The notes: a model not told the origin generated them from the letters alone. Shown: positions 43,115 to 52,296, numbered from the stretch's first letter. The stretch: 64,000 bases of DNA from Solibacillus sp040274725 (GCA_040274725.1 JBEMAQ010000019.1:1-64000), one strand, 5' to 3'. A program made the numbers and translations.

Positions 43115-44858
43115 AAGTTTAATTATTTATAGTTATAGTACCCAGGAAATGTTAAAGAAATATACTTTTAATGAGTGTGGTTTAAACATTATTTTAGGAG
43201 AAAGAAAAGAAGAAGGACAAGAAACCAATGGGGTAGGAAAAACTACGATGGTTGAGTCTATGGATTTCTTGTTAGGAGGTTCATGTCCTAATGACTTTAA
43301 AGAAAAAGATACCTTGATAAATAAGGATATTTTTTTGGTGATGCATGTAATTAAAGATGATGAAAGCGTATTTTTAGGGAGATTAATTAATCAACCTATG
43401 GAAGGTTATATCCTTTATTCTAATTCATTAATATTTGATTTAGCTCAGTGGGATATAAAAAATGATTATAAAGAGTTTATAAATAGTTTTATCATAGAAC
43501 AAAAAGACACGGAACCCCCTTTTTCTGCATTACGAGAGTATATTATTAGGAATGAAAAAAGTGGTTTTATAGATATAAAATTACCAAATAGAAACGCTAT
43601 GAGTGAAGCCATGTATTTTGCTTATTTGTTTGGTTTACCATATGATTTTGAACTTGATATCTCAAAGATTAAAAAAGAACAAAAGGAAATAAATAAAAAA
43701 TTAACTTTAATAAACTCTTTGAAAACTGAAATTGGTGACTTGAAGTTAAAAGAGGAGAAAATAAAAAAGGAAATTAATTATTTAGACGAAATCATTATGA
43801 ATGTAAAACTCACAGAGAAGTTAAAAGAGGATGCCATTGACTACAGTTTTTCAAAAGATGAGTATAATAAAGTACAAAATATAATCTTTGAACTAGAACA
43901 TATAAAAAAGCAATATGAGAAAAATATTTACGATTTAGAAGAAAAAGCTGAGGAAATAAAGTTATTGAATGATTTGGAACCATTTTATAAACAGCTAATA
44001 GGATACTTCCCAAAAGACATCAAAAAGAATTATGAAGAAATTCAGTATTTTTATGATTTTATGGTTGACAATAGAGGAGAATTTTTCAAACATAAAATTG
44101 AAAACATAGAAGATAGGATAAAAAAGCAAACAATAAAGCTAAATAAAATAGGAAATACACTATCTAAGAAATCATTAGCCTTTATTAATACTGACATAAT
44201 CTCTGATTTTTCGAGAATTAACGAAGAAAAAAATGAAAAGTTTGAAGAGCTTGCAGAGATAAGGATTAAAATAAATCTTTATCAGGAAAAAACAGAAACT
44301 ACAACTCAAATAAATAAATTAAAGACAGAAGTTCTAAGATTAACTGAAATAAAACAAAATATATATGCTAACTTTCAAGAGAAAATATTAGGGATTTCAG
44401 AGCTATTTAATGGATTTGTCAAAGAAGCATATAATGAATCTGGAATACTCGAATTTGAATTGAACAATAAAACTGGAATAAATAACGCAACGGGTAGAAT
44501 TGAAATAAACTGCCAAATTGATGATGAGAAATCACATGGTAGACTCTATATGAAGATAAATATGTTTGACTTGACATGGTTCGTTAATAGTTTACGGAGT
44601 GACCAAGAAAAGACACCATTACTTATACATGACGGTTCTTATTCTAAACCAGACAAAAATGCCAAAAAAAGATTATTAAAATATGTGGATAATTTGCTTA
44701 AAGAAATTGGGAAAGGTCAATATTTTATAACTGTAAATATTGATGAATTAGACCAAGAAGTATTTAGTGATTTTGAAAAAAGGGGATTAATTATCGCAAA
44801 GTTACAAAGAGGAAATGATGATAAAGATAGATTCCTTGGATTTAGGTACAAAAATTAA
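43104..44858 (+). CDS. Rad50/ABC-like ATPase with DUF2326-type C-terminus
   Basis: The 584-residue P-loop ATPase has Walker A NGVGKTTM (42-49), a long coiled coil (about 190-425), and a C-terminal DUF2326-like half (about 430-584). This carries LLIHDGSYSKPDKNAKKR (near 505-522), the equivalent of Walker B/D-loop, and ITVNIDEL. It resembles SMC/Rad50-type ATPases in ABC-3C conflict systems. ATP-driven DNA sensing is its expected role, gating the metallophosphoesterase. It is the last gene of the operon, very AT-rich, and starts inside the middle-component gene behind AAGAGGAAA. Confidence 0.87.
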   Translation: MIIKSLIIYSYSTQEMLKKYTFNECGLNIILGERKEEGQETNGVGKTTMVESMDFLLGGSCPNDFKEKDTLINKDIFLVMHVIKDDESVFLGRLINQPMEGYILYSNSLIFDLAQWDIKNDYKEFINSFIIEQKDTEPPFSALREYIIRNEKSGFIDIKLPNRNAMSEAMYFAYLFGLPYDFELDISKIKKEQKEINKKLTLINSLKTEIGDLKLKEEKIKKEINYLDEIIMNVKLTEKLKEDAIDYSFSKDEYNKVQNIIFELEHIKKQYEKNIYDLEEKAEEIKLLNDLEPFYKQLIGYFPKDIKKNYEEIQYFYDFMVDNRGEFFKHKIENIEDRIKKQTIKLNKIGNTLSKKSLAFINTDIISDFSRINEEKNEKFEELAEIRIKINLYQEKTETTTQINKLKTEVLRLTEIKQNIYANFQEKILGISELFNGFVKEAYNESGILEFELNNKTGINNATGRIEINCQIDDEKSHGRLYMKINMFDLTWFVNSLRSDQEKTPLLIHDGSYSKPDKNAKKRLLKYVDNLLKEIGKGQYFITVNIDELDQEVFSDFEKRGLIIAKLQRGNDDKDRFLGFRYKN

Positions 44859-45044
44859 GAATAAATCCAGGTTTCGCTGGAATGACTCCTTCGTTTTTAA
44901 TATTTGCATAAATTAATAACTTTCAATATACTACATCATAGAAGGTCTTTGAACTAAGTTCGGAAATATGTAATACTCCCTAGTGGAGAAAATCGTTTAG
45001 TATATAATTATGGAAAGCTCTCAATCGCTTGTGGCTCTAAGGTC

Positions 45045-45140
45045 GGCATAAGGACTCGCGAATTGCAAGTAGACAAACTACACGCGTAGAAGCCGGCGTA
45101 TTGGAGCTTCTGGACGCGGGTTCGACTCCCGCCGTCTCCA
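45045..45140 (+). ncRNA. Partial ssrA: 3' end of a second tmRNA gene
   Basis: About 96 bases match the end of the resident ssrA, including a perfect run across the anticodon-like and T-arm region (about 45078-45107) and the acceptor strand CGTCTCC (45133-45139). Upstream bases are diverged. It lacks the 5' half and tag frame, so it cannot work as tmRNA. It marks the right attachment site of element 2. Confidence 0.88.
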
Positions 45141-45165
45141 TTTTGAAATTTCATATGATATAGCA

Positions 45166-45210
45166 AAGCGTCAGAACCCTTGATAATAAAGGGTTTTGAC
45201 GCTTTTGTTA
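45166..45210 (+). terminator. Diverged copy of the ssrA terminator
   Basis: The stem AAGCGTCAGAACCCT / AGGGTTTTGACGCTT (45166-45180 with 45190-45204) is homologous to the terminator at 21552-21594, followed by TTGTT. Confidence 0.8.
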
Positions 45211-45255
45211 TTTCGTTTAATTTCACTCAATAGCATTCATTTAAAAGCGATCACT

Positions 45256-45360
45256 ACACATTGTTCGCTACTATTTGAAGCGGGCGCGACAATTAAAGAA
45301 GTACAGGAACGTTTGGGGCATGGGGATGTTCAAACAACAATGAATACCTACGCACACTAA
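45256..45360 (+). pseudogene. Integrase C-terminal fragment, plus strand
   Basis: In one frame the DNA encodes THCSLLFEAGATIKEVQERL, then GHGDVQTTMNTYAH and stop. This matches the His/Tyr-containing end of the intact integrase encoded at 21662-22828 (THCSLLFEAGASIKEVQDRL). The rest of the gene is missing on this strand; the preceding part lies on the opposite strand, so this fragment is inverted. Confidence 0.85.
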
Positions 45361-45700
45361 ATACTTCTTCTGTACTTTATTAATCCATTCTTGTGTTTTC
45401 GTTGGCTGCAACAACTCGTTATTTACATTGCTAAAAATCAGTTGATTGGATTTTAATGTATTGTGACCTAAAGTAAGATAATCTTGTTTTTGTTGTTTTT
45501 TCCATTGTGTAAGAATTGCAAGGGGTGTTTCATCTAGTAAAGGTACGAATGGATTTTTTGTTCTTAGTAGACTTTATATACAATGGGTTGTCCTATCCAC
45601 GCGCTACTAAGTATTGAAGAAACTCGATTAACTCTTCGCGTGTATAATAATTTTGTATAGCATCTTCTACAGGGATTACTTTCGTAAAGCGTGTTAAATA
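45361..45700 (-). pseudogene. Decayed integrase, central parts, minus strand
   Basis: The minus strand of about 45370-45545 encodes LDETPLAILTQWKKQQKQDY..NTLKSNQLIFSN..QPTKTQEWINKVQKKY, matching the integrase middle. About 45600-45680 encodes NYYTREELIEFLQYL, matching FYIKDELITFLNN upstream of it. Frame breaks and deletions separate the parts. Together with the inverted C-terminal fragment this is a dead relative of element 1's integrase, left from an older integration. Confidence 0.8.
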
Positions 45701-45848
45701 TCAGACTTAGTTCTATTGCAACCACATTTAGGATCAATCTAGAGATAATATTTGAAAAACTTGGTATCAATCGTATAAAGTGTTCATACCTTGTGGTAGA
45801 TAGCAAGGGTTCCTATATATAGTTCCTATACAAAAGGGGGATAAGGAT

Positions 45849-45938
45849 ATGTTCATTACAGCAAAAGAATGGCGCGCGTTATCTTTACGTAACCGTATGT
45901 TATTACTTGAAGCAGCAGCGAATAGAAATAAGAATTAA
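45849..45938 (+). CDS. Possible 29-residue peptide
   Basis: The frame MFITAKEWRALSLRNRMLLL.. continues to a short Ala/Asn-rich end. It has an unusually good AAGGGGGATAAGGAT sequence before ATG 45849. It is a basic amphipathic helix candidate with no known family. It may be a genuine small protein or a leftover of the decayed element. Confidence 0.4.
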   Translation: MFITAKEWRALSLRNRMLLLEAAANRNKN

Positions 45939-46224
45939 TCTGGACGTTCCTCATCTAATTTATCTCAGATAAGATAATGTTTAATCACCTTTCATAAATG
46001 AATGTGGAAGGTTTTGGTTATTTATAAAAAGACCTACAAAAAAGATTGGCATATTAGCTACAATCTTACTTTAATGAAGTATATAAACTCGCCCCCAGCA
46101 ACTTATTTTCTTCAAATGGCATTATCACGATAAAAAAAGCGCTAAAAAGCGTTGCTATTATAGCACTTTTGAGGGTTTCAAGTATAGTAACGGCCGTGTC
46201 CACACACCATAATCATCACATTTC
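45939..46224. other. Gene-free junction between island remnants and core
   Basis: No supported gene. It contains scattered short repeats (AGCGCTAAAAAGCG near 46137) but no attachment-site copy. Confidence 0.4.
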
Positions 46225-46264
46225 AAAAAAAGTAGGAGCTGTCTAAAAAGCCCCTACTTTTTTA
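46225..46264 (-). terminator. Terminator of the HlyD/Yip1 gene pair
   Basis: AAAAAAAGTAGGAGCT pairs with AGCCCCTACTTTTTT (one mismatch) around a loop. The minus strand ends in a long T-run. It lies 32 bp after the stop at 46296. Confidence 0.82.
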
Positions 46265-46295
46265 AGTACTTTCATCTATTTAAATAGTGATCTAT

Positions 46296-47735
46296 TTATT
46301 TCACTAAATACCACACAACATCTCTCCAAGTAACGTCCAGAGACTCCAACTCAAATGTACGAAGTGGGTAAGGTCTAAATGTTGGAGCCAATAAATTTTT
46401 CTCATCACCATCGAGGAAAATTTGATATGGATTTATTGGTGCTGTAAAGACAGCAACATCTTCTAAATGATCTTTCTTTGTTGTATTCTCTTCTTTTGGC
46501 TTTTGTAATTCAACCGTTTGAATACGTGGGGCTGCTGGGATATCTACTTCTTCTTCAATTTGCGTTTCATCCGGAACAGGTGCTGCGTACATGTACTCAT
46601 TTTGTTTAATTTTTGCTTTATGAGTGAACAGTACATCTACCGGCTCTAATGCTGTTTTGCCGTCCTCATTTACTATATAAATTAGTTTTTCATTTACTGA
46701 TGGAATGGCCTCGTCCTGCTCATATTGAACAAGCCAATTCTCACGTACTTCGAAACTATTATCCGATTCCACTGTTATAATTTTTGCATTTGCTAGTGTA
46801 CCAATCGGTGTTTCCAGTAATAAATCGATTGGCTCAATGCTCACTTCATACACCGTCTCGTTCGGAGAGACTTTTTCGTGCTTCTTCATTTCACTATATG
46901 CAATCGAATCCTGTGCTGGAATTTGTTGCTTCTCTAAAACGCTTCCCTCAACAACTAGCTGTTCATTTAACTCTTCATGAAGCGTAATTGTGGCCCTATT
47001 GCCTATTTTGACTTCTTCCCAATCTTTATGCGTCACATATACGACAACTTTCTTTTCGATTGATTGAATTTGGAAGATGATCGAATCACCTTCTAACACG
47101 ATATCTTTTACAACACCATCGACAGGTGATGCAAGCGAGTTATTATTACTTAATTGTGTAATCATGTTGTCTAAAATATCGAGTTGACGTTGTGTTTCGG
47201 CAATCGAACGTTGAATAATCGCGATACCTTCTGCTGTTGGTGTGTTTTGCTCAATTCCGAGCTCTAACGTTAAATTAACGTTCCAATTTTCGTTATCACC
47301 TAATGTTGTAGAATCCGTCGCTGTACTAGCTGTGGAATTACTATTTTCATCTTGTAAATTAGACACAATGGATTCTAATTCGGCTAATTCACTTGAATAG
47401 GCATCGTGGTCTGTTTGTAGGCGTGTCATTTCACGCTCTGCTTGTTCAGGTTTATAAATAGCAAGCTCGCTTAATGCGCTAATAGTTTGACCTTGTGTGA
47501 CGAGTACTTCGCTTATCGATTGAACTGGCGCTGCGATAAAATGCTCATATTTAGATGTAACAACCGCATTCTTTTCCAATACTTTTTCATAATCATCAGC
47601 GACTGCAAATTGAACATTATTAATATAGTATTTTTTTGAAATAATTTCGTTATCTTTTAATAGTAAATAGCCATTGAATAGTACAAATACCATAGCAATT
47701 ATACTCAAGATTTTCACTTTTTTTGTGAACCGCAT
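46296..47735 (-). CDS. HlyD/YknX-like membrane fusion (adaptor) protein
   Basis: The 479-residue protein has an N-terminal membrane anchor (about 5-25), a coiled-coil hairpin (about 75-175, REMTRLQTDHDAYSSELAELE), flanked by half-lipoyl-like segments (VSEVLVTQGQTISALSELAIY and SPVDGVVKDIVLEGDSI), then beta-barrel domains. These are the features of MacA/HlyD-type adaptors that connect ABC exporters to the envelope. ATG 47735 is used (the stop of the preceding gene overlaps as TAATG). No ABC transporter lies beside it, unlike yknWXYZ in Bacillus. Confidence 0.8.
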   Translation of the reverse strand: MRFTKKVKILSIIAMVFVLFNGYLLLKDNEIISKKYYINNVQFAVADDYEKVLEKNAVVTSKYEHFIAAPVQSISEVLVTQGQTISALSELAIYKPEQAEREMTRLQTDHDAYSSELAELESIVSNLQDENSNSTASTATDSTTLGDNENWNVNLTLELGIEQNTPTAEGIAIIQRSIAETQRQLDILDNMITQLSNNNSLASPVDGVVKDIVLEGDSIIFQIQSIEKKVVVYVTHKDWEEVKIGNRATITLHEELNEQLVVEGSVLEKQQIPAQDSIAYSEMKKHEKVSPNETVYEVSIEPIDLLLETPIGTLANAKIITVESDNSFEVRENWLVQYEQDEAIPSVNEKLIYIVNEDGKTALEPVDVLFTHKAKIKQNEYMYAAPVPDETQIEEEVDIPAAPRIQTVELQKPKEENTTKKDHLEDVAVFTAPINPYQIFLDGDEKNLLAPTFRPYPLRTFELESLDVTWRDVVWYLVK

Positions 47736-48415
47736 TATAGTACAAGCCACCCTTCAATCCAAGTTAACACAGGAAGTATGCTATATAATGCAACAAGCGC
47801 AGCAATCACAACTTGAATAACAATAAGTTTTCCTAGTAAAGCTTTTGGTCGCTCACTCCATTGGGATAGAAATGTATATTGAATCCAAATAGTAATCACT
47901 GTTGCGACCGTTAACTGATTTAAGAAGAATAATAAATAATCTTGATAATACACATAGGCCATCATCGGAGCGAACGAGAAAAATGTAAAGGGTGTTGCGA
48001 ATCCTGCGATAGCAAAAACAATCATTGTAACTACCTTTTCAAGTACAATCACACCAATAACATAGAGCTGAACCTTTTGTATCCAGCGATAAGGAATATC
48101 TGTCATTAAATTAATAAAGTATGAAACAATATAGTAATGGAAAACGAAAAATAAAATACCTACTAAAACTGCTCCAACTAAAGACATCAAGCGAGCGAAA
48201 CTATATAAATCTCCATCGCCGTTCACGAGTAAAGCTGTTAAATCTGTAGTATTCATCCCCCAAAAATTTCGAACGATAAAAAATAACATGGTAAACCAAA
48301 AAATGGTCCAAAAACATTTTTGGTAGCCAATTAACTTACGATCTTCACTATTTTCAAGATTATGTATAAATAGGGAAGGCTGTGAAAGCTGTTGCCAAAA
48401 TTTAAACTCGTACAT
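47735..48415 (-). CDS. Yip1/YknW-like membrane protein
   Basis: The 226-residue protein has a soluble N-terminal part (1-30) and five to six membrane helices (about 32-52, 75-100, 110-130, 135-160, 170-190, 205-225). The arrangement recalls Yip1-type proteins such as YknW, which assist assembly of the YknXYZ exporter. It precedes the HlyD-like gene with a TAATG overlap, so the two are co-translated. ATG 48415 follows GAGGTGG. Function is inferred from this pairing only. Confidence 0.7.
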   Translation of the reverse strand: MYEFKFWQQLSQPSLFIHNLENSEDRKLIGYQKCFWTIFWFTMLFFIVRNFWGMNTTDLTALLVNGDGDLYSFARLMSLVGAVLVGILFFVFHYYIVSYFINLMTDIPYRWIQKVQLYVIGVIVLEKVVTMIVFAIAGFATPFTFFSFAPMMAYVYYQDYLLFFLNQLTVATVITIWIQYTFLSQWSERPKALLGKLIVIQVVIAALVALYSILPVLTWIEGWLVL

Positions 48416-48579
48416 AGTACCACCTCAATCATTCTCTTTATATAAAGTTATTACTTGTAGATTATATCAATCATATATATTTACCGTAAACTAATATAAA
48501 AAATCTTTCATTTCTTCATAAACAAAATGATGTAAAATATTTACTGTAAGGCAATGCAAATTCAAAGGGGGCTATATGT

Positions 48580-49500
48580 ATGGCGAAGGGTGTATTAGAT
48601 TTAGGACCGATTGGGTTAGGGGCGAATTTTGTTGGGGGACATAATTTATTTGAAAATGTGCAGGATGATGTGGGCAAGCAAATTATTGAAACGGCGATTG
48701 ATTACGGAATTACGTTTATTGATACGGCATATGTTTATGGGTTTGGACGTTCGGAGGAGTTAATTGGCGAAGTGCTTGCAAAGAAAAAGCAACGCGAGGA
48801 CATTGTCATTGCAACAAAGGCTGGGCATAAGAAAACAGAAAATGGCATTGTTGTGGATAATCATCCGGATTTTATTGTTGGTGAGGTAGAACGTGCCTTG
48901 AAACGGTTACAAACGGATTATATTGATTTATTTTATTTGCATTATCCGGATGAACAAACACCGAAGGCGGAAATTGTCGGCGTGCTGCAGCGTTTAAAGG
49001 AGCAGGGGAAAATTAAAGCGATTGGTCTTTCAAATTTTTCGGTTGCGCAGCTCAAGGAGGCAAATCAAGACGGCTATGTCGATTATGTTCAAGATGAATA
49101 TAATTTACTGAATCGCCAGGCAGAAAAAGAGCTTTTCCCTATTTTAGAGGAAAATAATATTGGGTTTATTCCGTATTTCCCACTCGCGTCGGGCATTTTG
49201 GCAGGGAAATATACGAAGGATTCTGTGTTCACAGACGGTCGCAGTAAACGTCCGGAATATAAGGGCGAGCGCTTTGTAGAAACTTTAGACAAGGTCGAGC
49301 AGTTAAAACAGCTCGCTGCGAAATATGAAACGGATGTCTCAAATGTGGTGCTAGCGTATTATTTAACGAAGCCTATTATCCCGAGTATCATTCCTGGTGC
49401 AAAACGTCCAGAGCAAGTAAAGGAAAATATTCAAGCCGGGAAGCTCATTCTTTCTTCAGAAGATCAGCAGTTTATTTCAGAGCTTTTTCCTGTTGGGTAA
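48580..49500 (+). CDS. Aldo/keto reductase
   Basis: The 306-residue NADPH-dependent (beta/alpha)8 barrel has catalytic Asp/Tyr in FIDTAYVYGFGRSEELIGE, a catalytic Lys in IATKAGHK, a His in DLFYLHYPDE, and the cofactor-binding IIPGAKRPEQVKEN near the end. It belongs to the IolS/YccK-like group of Bacillus AKRs that reduce aldehydes and ketones with unknown physiological substrates. ATG 48580 follows AAAGGGGGC. It stands alone, divergent from the Yip1-like gene. Confidence 0.93.
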   Translation: MAKGVLDLGPIGLGANFVGGHNLFENVQDDVGKQIIETAIDYGITFIDTAYVYGFGRSEELIGEVLAKKKQREDIVIATKAGHKKTENGIVVDNHPDFIVGEVERALKRLQTDYIDLFYLHYPDEQTPKAEIVGVLQRLKEQGKIKAIGLSNFSVAQLKEANQDGYVDYVQDEYNLLNRQAEKELFPILEENNIGFIPYFPLASGILAGKYTKDSVFTDGRSKRPEYKGERFVETLDKVEQLKQLAAKYETDVSNVVLAYYLTKPIIPSIIPGAKRPEQVKENIQAGKLILSSEDQQFISELFPVG

Positions 49501-49653
49501 ATGTGTTTTGGATGAAGTGAATTTGTCTACGATAGTTGCTTAGTATCGCTCTTTTATAAAGTTTATTATTTAATCTCCAAAAATGAAGATATTGCTGAAT
49601 GTATCGATTGCTAGGCAATTTTTGTTTAGTGGAGAGACAGTGAATTAAGTGAT

Positions 49654-49690
49654 AATCGCCCCTTTGGAAGTTGAAGGGGCGATTTTGCTT
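49654..49690 (+). terminator. Terminator of the aldo/keto reductase gene
   Basis: A perfect 11-bp stem AATCGCCCCTT / AAGGGGCGATT (49654-49664 with 49674-49684) is followed by TTGCTTTG, a moderately T-rich tail. Confidence 0.75.
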
Positions 49691-49762
49691 TGATAACACC
49701 AATCATACAAATATTTACTTTTGTGTGATAGAATTTAACTAAAATAAATTAGGTGGTGCGGT

Positions 49763-50641
49763 ATGATTATTGATACAGCATTATTTCGAAATGGAACGGT
49801 CGAAGAAATTGTGACATTGGAATCTATTACACATCACGAAAATTATAGAACAGTTAAAGAAAACTTGTATTGTGCTATTCCTAGCTGTAATTGCAAACTA
49901 ATTTATGTCCCTAGAGGAATTAAAATAGCCTATTTTAAGAAATGGAAAGGCTACAATCATAGTGAGGATTGCCCATTTTATAAAGAAACTGAAAAAGGTG
50001 CTAAATCTTTTAGGGTTACAAGGAAAACTGTTTCCAGATTAAATGATAAACACGTCAATAAAGTACTGAAAAAAACTTTTGACAAATTTAATGAAACAGA
50101 AGAAGAACGAGAAAAAAGATTACAAAAACAAAATCAGAAAGCCAGAAATAGAAAAAATAAAGTAGTGGTGCGTCAGGCCAGTATTGAATTTGAAGAGATT
50201 GTAGTTAATTTGCCGACGACTTCTTTAGAGGCTACTGAAGTAAGAGAAGGAGAAAAAAATCCAACAGTTAGAAAAAGAATGTCAGTATTAGATTTTGTTT
50301 TAACTGATATTGGACTAACTATGAGTACTGTTGGGTTTTTAATGGAAATGAAGGTAGATGAACATTACGCCGTTCTTACTATCACGGATAATTATAATAG
50401 ATTATCATTTAATTTGTTTCTTGAAGAAGCGTTTTTTTCAAACTCTAGCTTTCCGATAAATACCATGCTTGAAGGCTTAAGAAAACTTCATGATAACGGT
50501 GAACAAATAATTGTTGCATGTGTAGGTGAGGTAGTTTTAAGAGAAGGACAGTTGGGCATGTTAATAATCGACGAAAATAAATTGATTTTCAATGGATTAT
50601 ATTTATCCGAATTACTACTATCAAAAAATACATTATTTTAA
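49763..50641 (+). CDS. Hypothetical protein with Cys/His-rich N-terminus
   Basis: The 292-residue protein has a compact Cys/His cluster (about 36-75: LYCAIPSCNCKLIYVP, then GYNHSEDCPFYK) that looks like a zinc ribbon of the CoiA type. A long basic helix (about 80-135, ending KARNRKNKVVVRQ) and a beta-rich C-terminal half follow. It lacks the CoiA nuclease motifs. It is 18 bp upstream of the GIY-YIG/DUF2075 gene and probably co-transcribed, suggesting a nucleic-acid-binding partner. Function unknown. Confidence 0.75.
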   Translation: MIIDTALFRNGTVEEIVTLESITHHENYRTVKENLYCAIPSCNCKLIYVPRGIKIAYFKKWKGYNHSEDCPFYKETEKGAKSFRVTRKTVSRLNDKHVNKVLKKTFDKFNETEEEREKRLQKQNQKARNRKNKVVVRQASIEFEEIVVNLPTTSLEATEVREGEKNPTVRKRMSVLDFVLTDIGLTMSTVGFLMEMKVDEHYAVLTITDNYNRLSFNLFLEEAFFSNSSFPINTMLEGLRKLHDNGEQIIVACVGEVVLREGQLGMLIIDENKLIFNGLYLSELLLSKNTLF

Positions 50642-50659
50642 TTATAAGAAGGTGTCACT

Positions 50660-52291
50660 TTGTCAGCAATCGAAATACTATCCTGGCCTTTCAAACAAGA
50701 AAGTATCAATCATATAAGTAACAAAGAACAGTATTTAAATTATCCTGTTATTTATGTACTCAATGGCAACAAAGAGGCTTACATTGGCGAAACGGTGTAT
50801 TTCAAAAACCGTATGAAAGCTCATTTAAAAGTCCGGAAAAATATTGACCAAATTAATCTCATCAAGCATGAAGAATTTAATCGATCAGCAACATTCCATT
50901 TAGAAACAAAACTCATCAACTATTTCCTTGGTGATGAAAAGTATACACTTCAAAATAAAAGCAAAACGGCGAGCGATTTTACCCACAACTACTACAACAA
51001 GCCGTATTACGACCAACAATTATTTAAAGAGCTTTGGCAGAAACTATATGAGCAAAAGCTTGTCAATCACGAGCTACATACAATTGAAAACAAAGACATT
51101 TTTAAATTATCTCCATTCAAAGAATTATCCTTAGAACAACTCGAATTAAAAGAAAAAGTACTCGAATTTTGCGAGAAACAAGTAAACGCAAATACATCTG
51201 AATATGGTAGCCTGCTAGTTATTGAAGGGGAAGCTGGTGTTGGGAAAAGTGTTGTGTTGAGTTCGATATTTAACACAATTCAAGAGCGTGCCGAAGAAGC
51301 CTCATCACCACTTTTTAAAACCGAAAACTATTTAGTCGTGAACCATGAAGAAATGTTCAAAACGTATAAAGGTATTGCGAAACAAGTAAAGCATTTAAAA
51401 GGAAAGAATTTTGCAAAGCCAACGCCATTGGTAAATACACTTCAAAAAGAGCAGAAAAAAGCAGACATCATCTTTGTAGATGAAGCGCACTTATTGTTAA
51501 CAAAGTCAGATACGTATAACAATTTCCACGGAAACAATCATCTAGAGGAACTTTTGAAACTTGCAAAAGTAGTAGTCATTATTTATGACCAAGATCAAGT
51601 ACTTAAATTGAAAAGCCTTTGGGGTGCAGCGACATTAGAGCAACTGAAAAAGCTTAGCACATATAACGAGGAATACCAGCTGACAAATCAGTTCCGTATG
51701 CAAGCAAATGATGAGGTTATTAATTGGATTAATGCTATTAAACGTAAGCAAGTACTGCCATTGCCGCACGATGAGAATTATGAATTTAAAGTATTTGAAA
51801 CGATGAAAGATATGCATGAAAAAATTAAAGAGCAAAACACGCAATTTGGGCTCAGCCGTGTTGTCTCAACATTTGATTACTTACATAAAAAAGATGGTGG
51901 GACGTATTATGTAAACGAATCGAATGGCGAATACAAGATGCCATGGAATACGACGAGTACAAAATATACGTGGGCTGAAAAACCTGAAACAGTATATGAG
52001 GCAGGTTCTATTTATACGATTCAAGGCTTCGATTTAAATTATGTAGGTGTCGTTCTTGGTCCATCCGTTCAATATGATGCTGCTAAAGATGAAATTGTCA
52101 TTGATACGAGCAAGTATATGGACAAGGGTGCTTATACAGGTACAGAAGGCATTGCCAACGTAAATGAAGCGAAAGAAAAAATTGTCCTAAATTCCATTAA
52201 TATTTTAATGAAGCGCGGTATTAAAGGGCTCTATATTTATGCAAGTGATGAAGCATTACGAAACAAGCTATCATCCTATCAAAAAAGGTGA
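50660..52291 (+). CDS. GIY-YIG nuclease fused to DUF2075 P-loop ATPase
   Basis: The 543-residue protein has a GIY-YIG-like domain at the start (about 30-110: PVIYVLNGNKEAYIGETVYFKNRMKAH) joined to a DUF2075 helicase-like ATPase. Walker A is GEAGVGKS (about 190-197), Walker B IIFVDEAHLLL (near 270), LTNQFRMQ and a C-terminal GSIYTIQGFDLNYVGVVLG. DUF2075 proteins are SF1-like and often occur with MazG-like enzymes in defence settings. The start is TTG 50660 with AGAAGGTG upstream. Its usual partner gene appears dead just downstream. Likely an anti-phage or DNA-processing enzyme. Confidence 0.88.
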   Translation: MSAIEILSWPFKQESINHISNKEQYLNYPVIYVLNGNKEAYIGETVYFKNRMKAHLKVRKNIDQINLIKHEEFNRSATFHLETKLINYFLGDEKYTLQNKSKTASDFTHNYYNKPYYDQQLFKELWQKLYEQKLVNHELHTIENKDIFKLSPFKELSLEQLELKEKVLEFCEKQVNANTSEYGSLLVIEGEAGVGKSVVLSSIFNTIQERAEEASSPLFKTENYLVVNHEEMFKTYKGIAKQVKHLKGKNFAKPTPLVNTLQKEQKKADIIFVDEAHLLLTKSDTYNNFHGNNHLEELLKLAKVVVIIYDQDQVLKLKSLWGAATLEQLKKLSTYNEEYQLTNQFRMQANDEVINWINAIKRKQVLPLPHDENYEFKVFETMKDMHEKIKEQNTQFGLSRVVSTFDYLHKKDGGTYYVNESNGEYKMPWNTTSTKYTWAEKPETVYEAGSIYTIQGFDLNYVGVVLGPSVQYDAAKDEIVIDTSKYMDKGAYTGTEGIANVNEAKEKIVLNSINILMKRGIKGLYIYASDEALRNKLSSYQKR

Positions 52292-52296
52292 AGCAT

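Larger units (their letters stand above)
39927..45141. mobile_element. Element 2 (about 5.2 kb) in tandem with element 1
   Basis: Bounded by the repeat at 39899-39926 and by a longer copy of the ssrA 3' end at 45045-45141. It contains a recombinase lacking its catalytic domain, an HTH protein, and the three-gene phosphoesterase/ATPase operon. It has no intact integrase, so it is probably a relic now dependent on element 1 or on a vanished partner. Confidence 0.65.
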
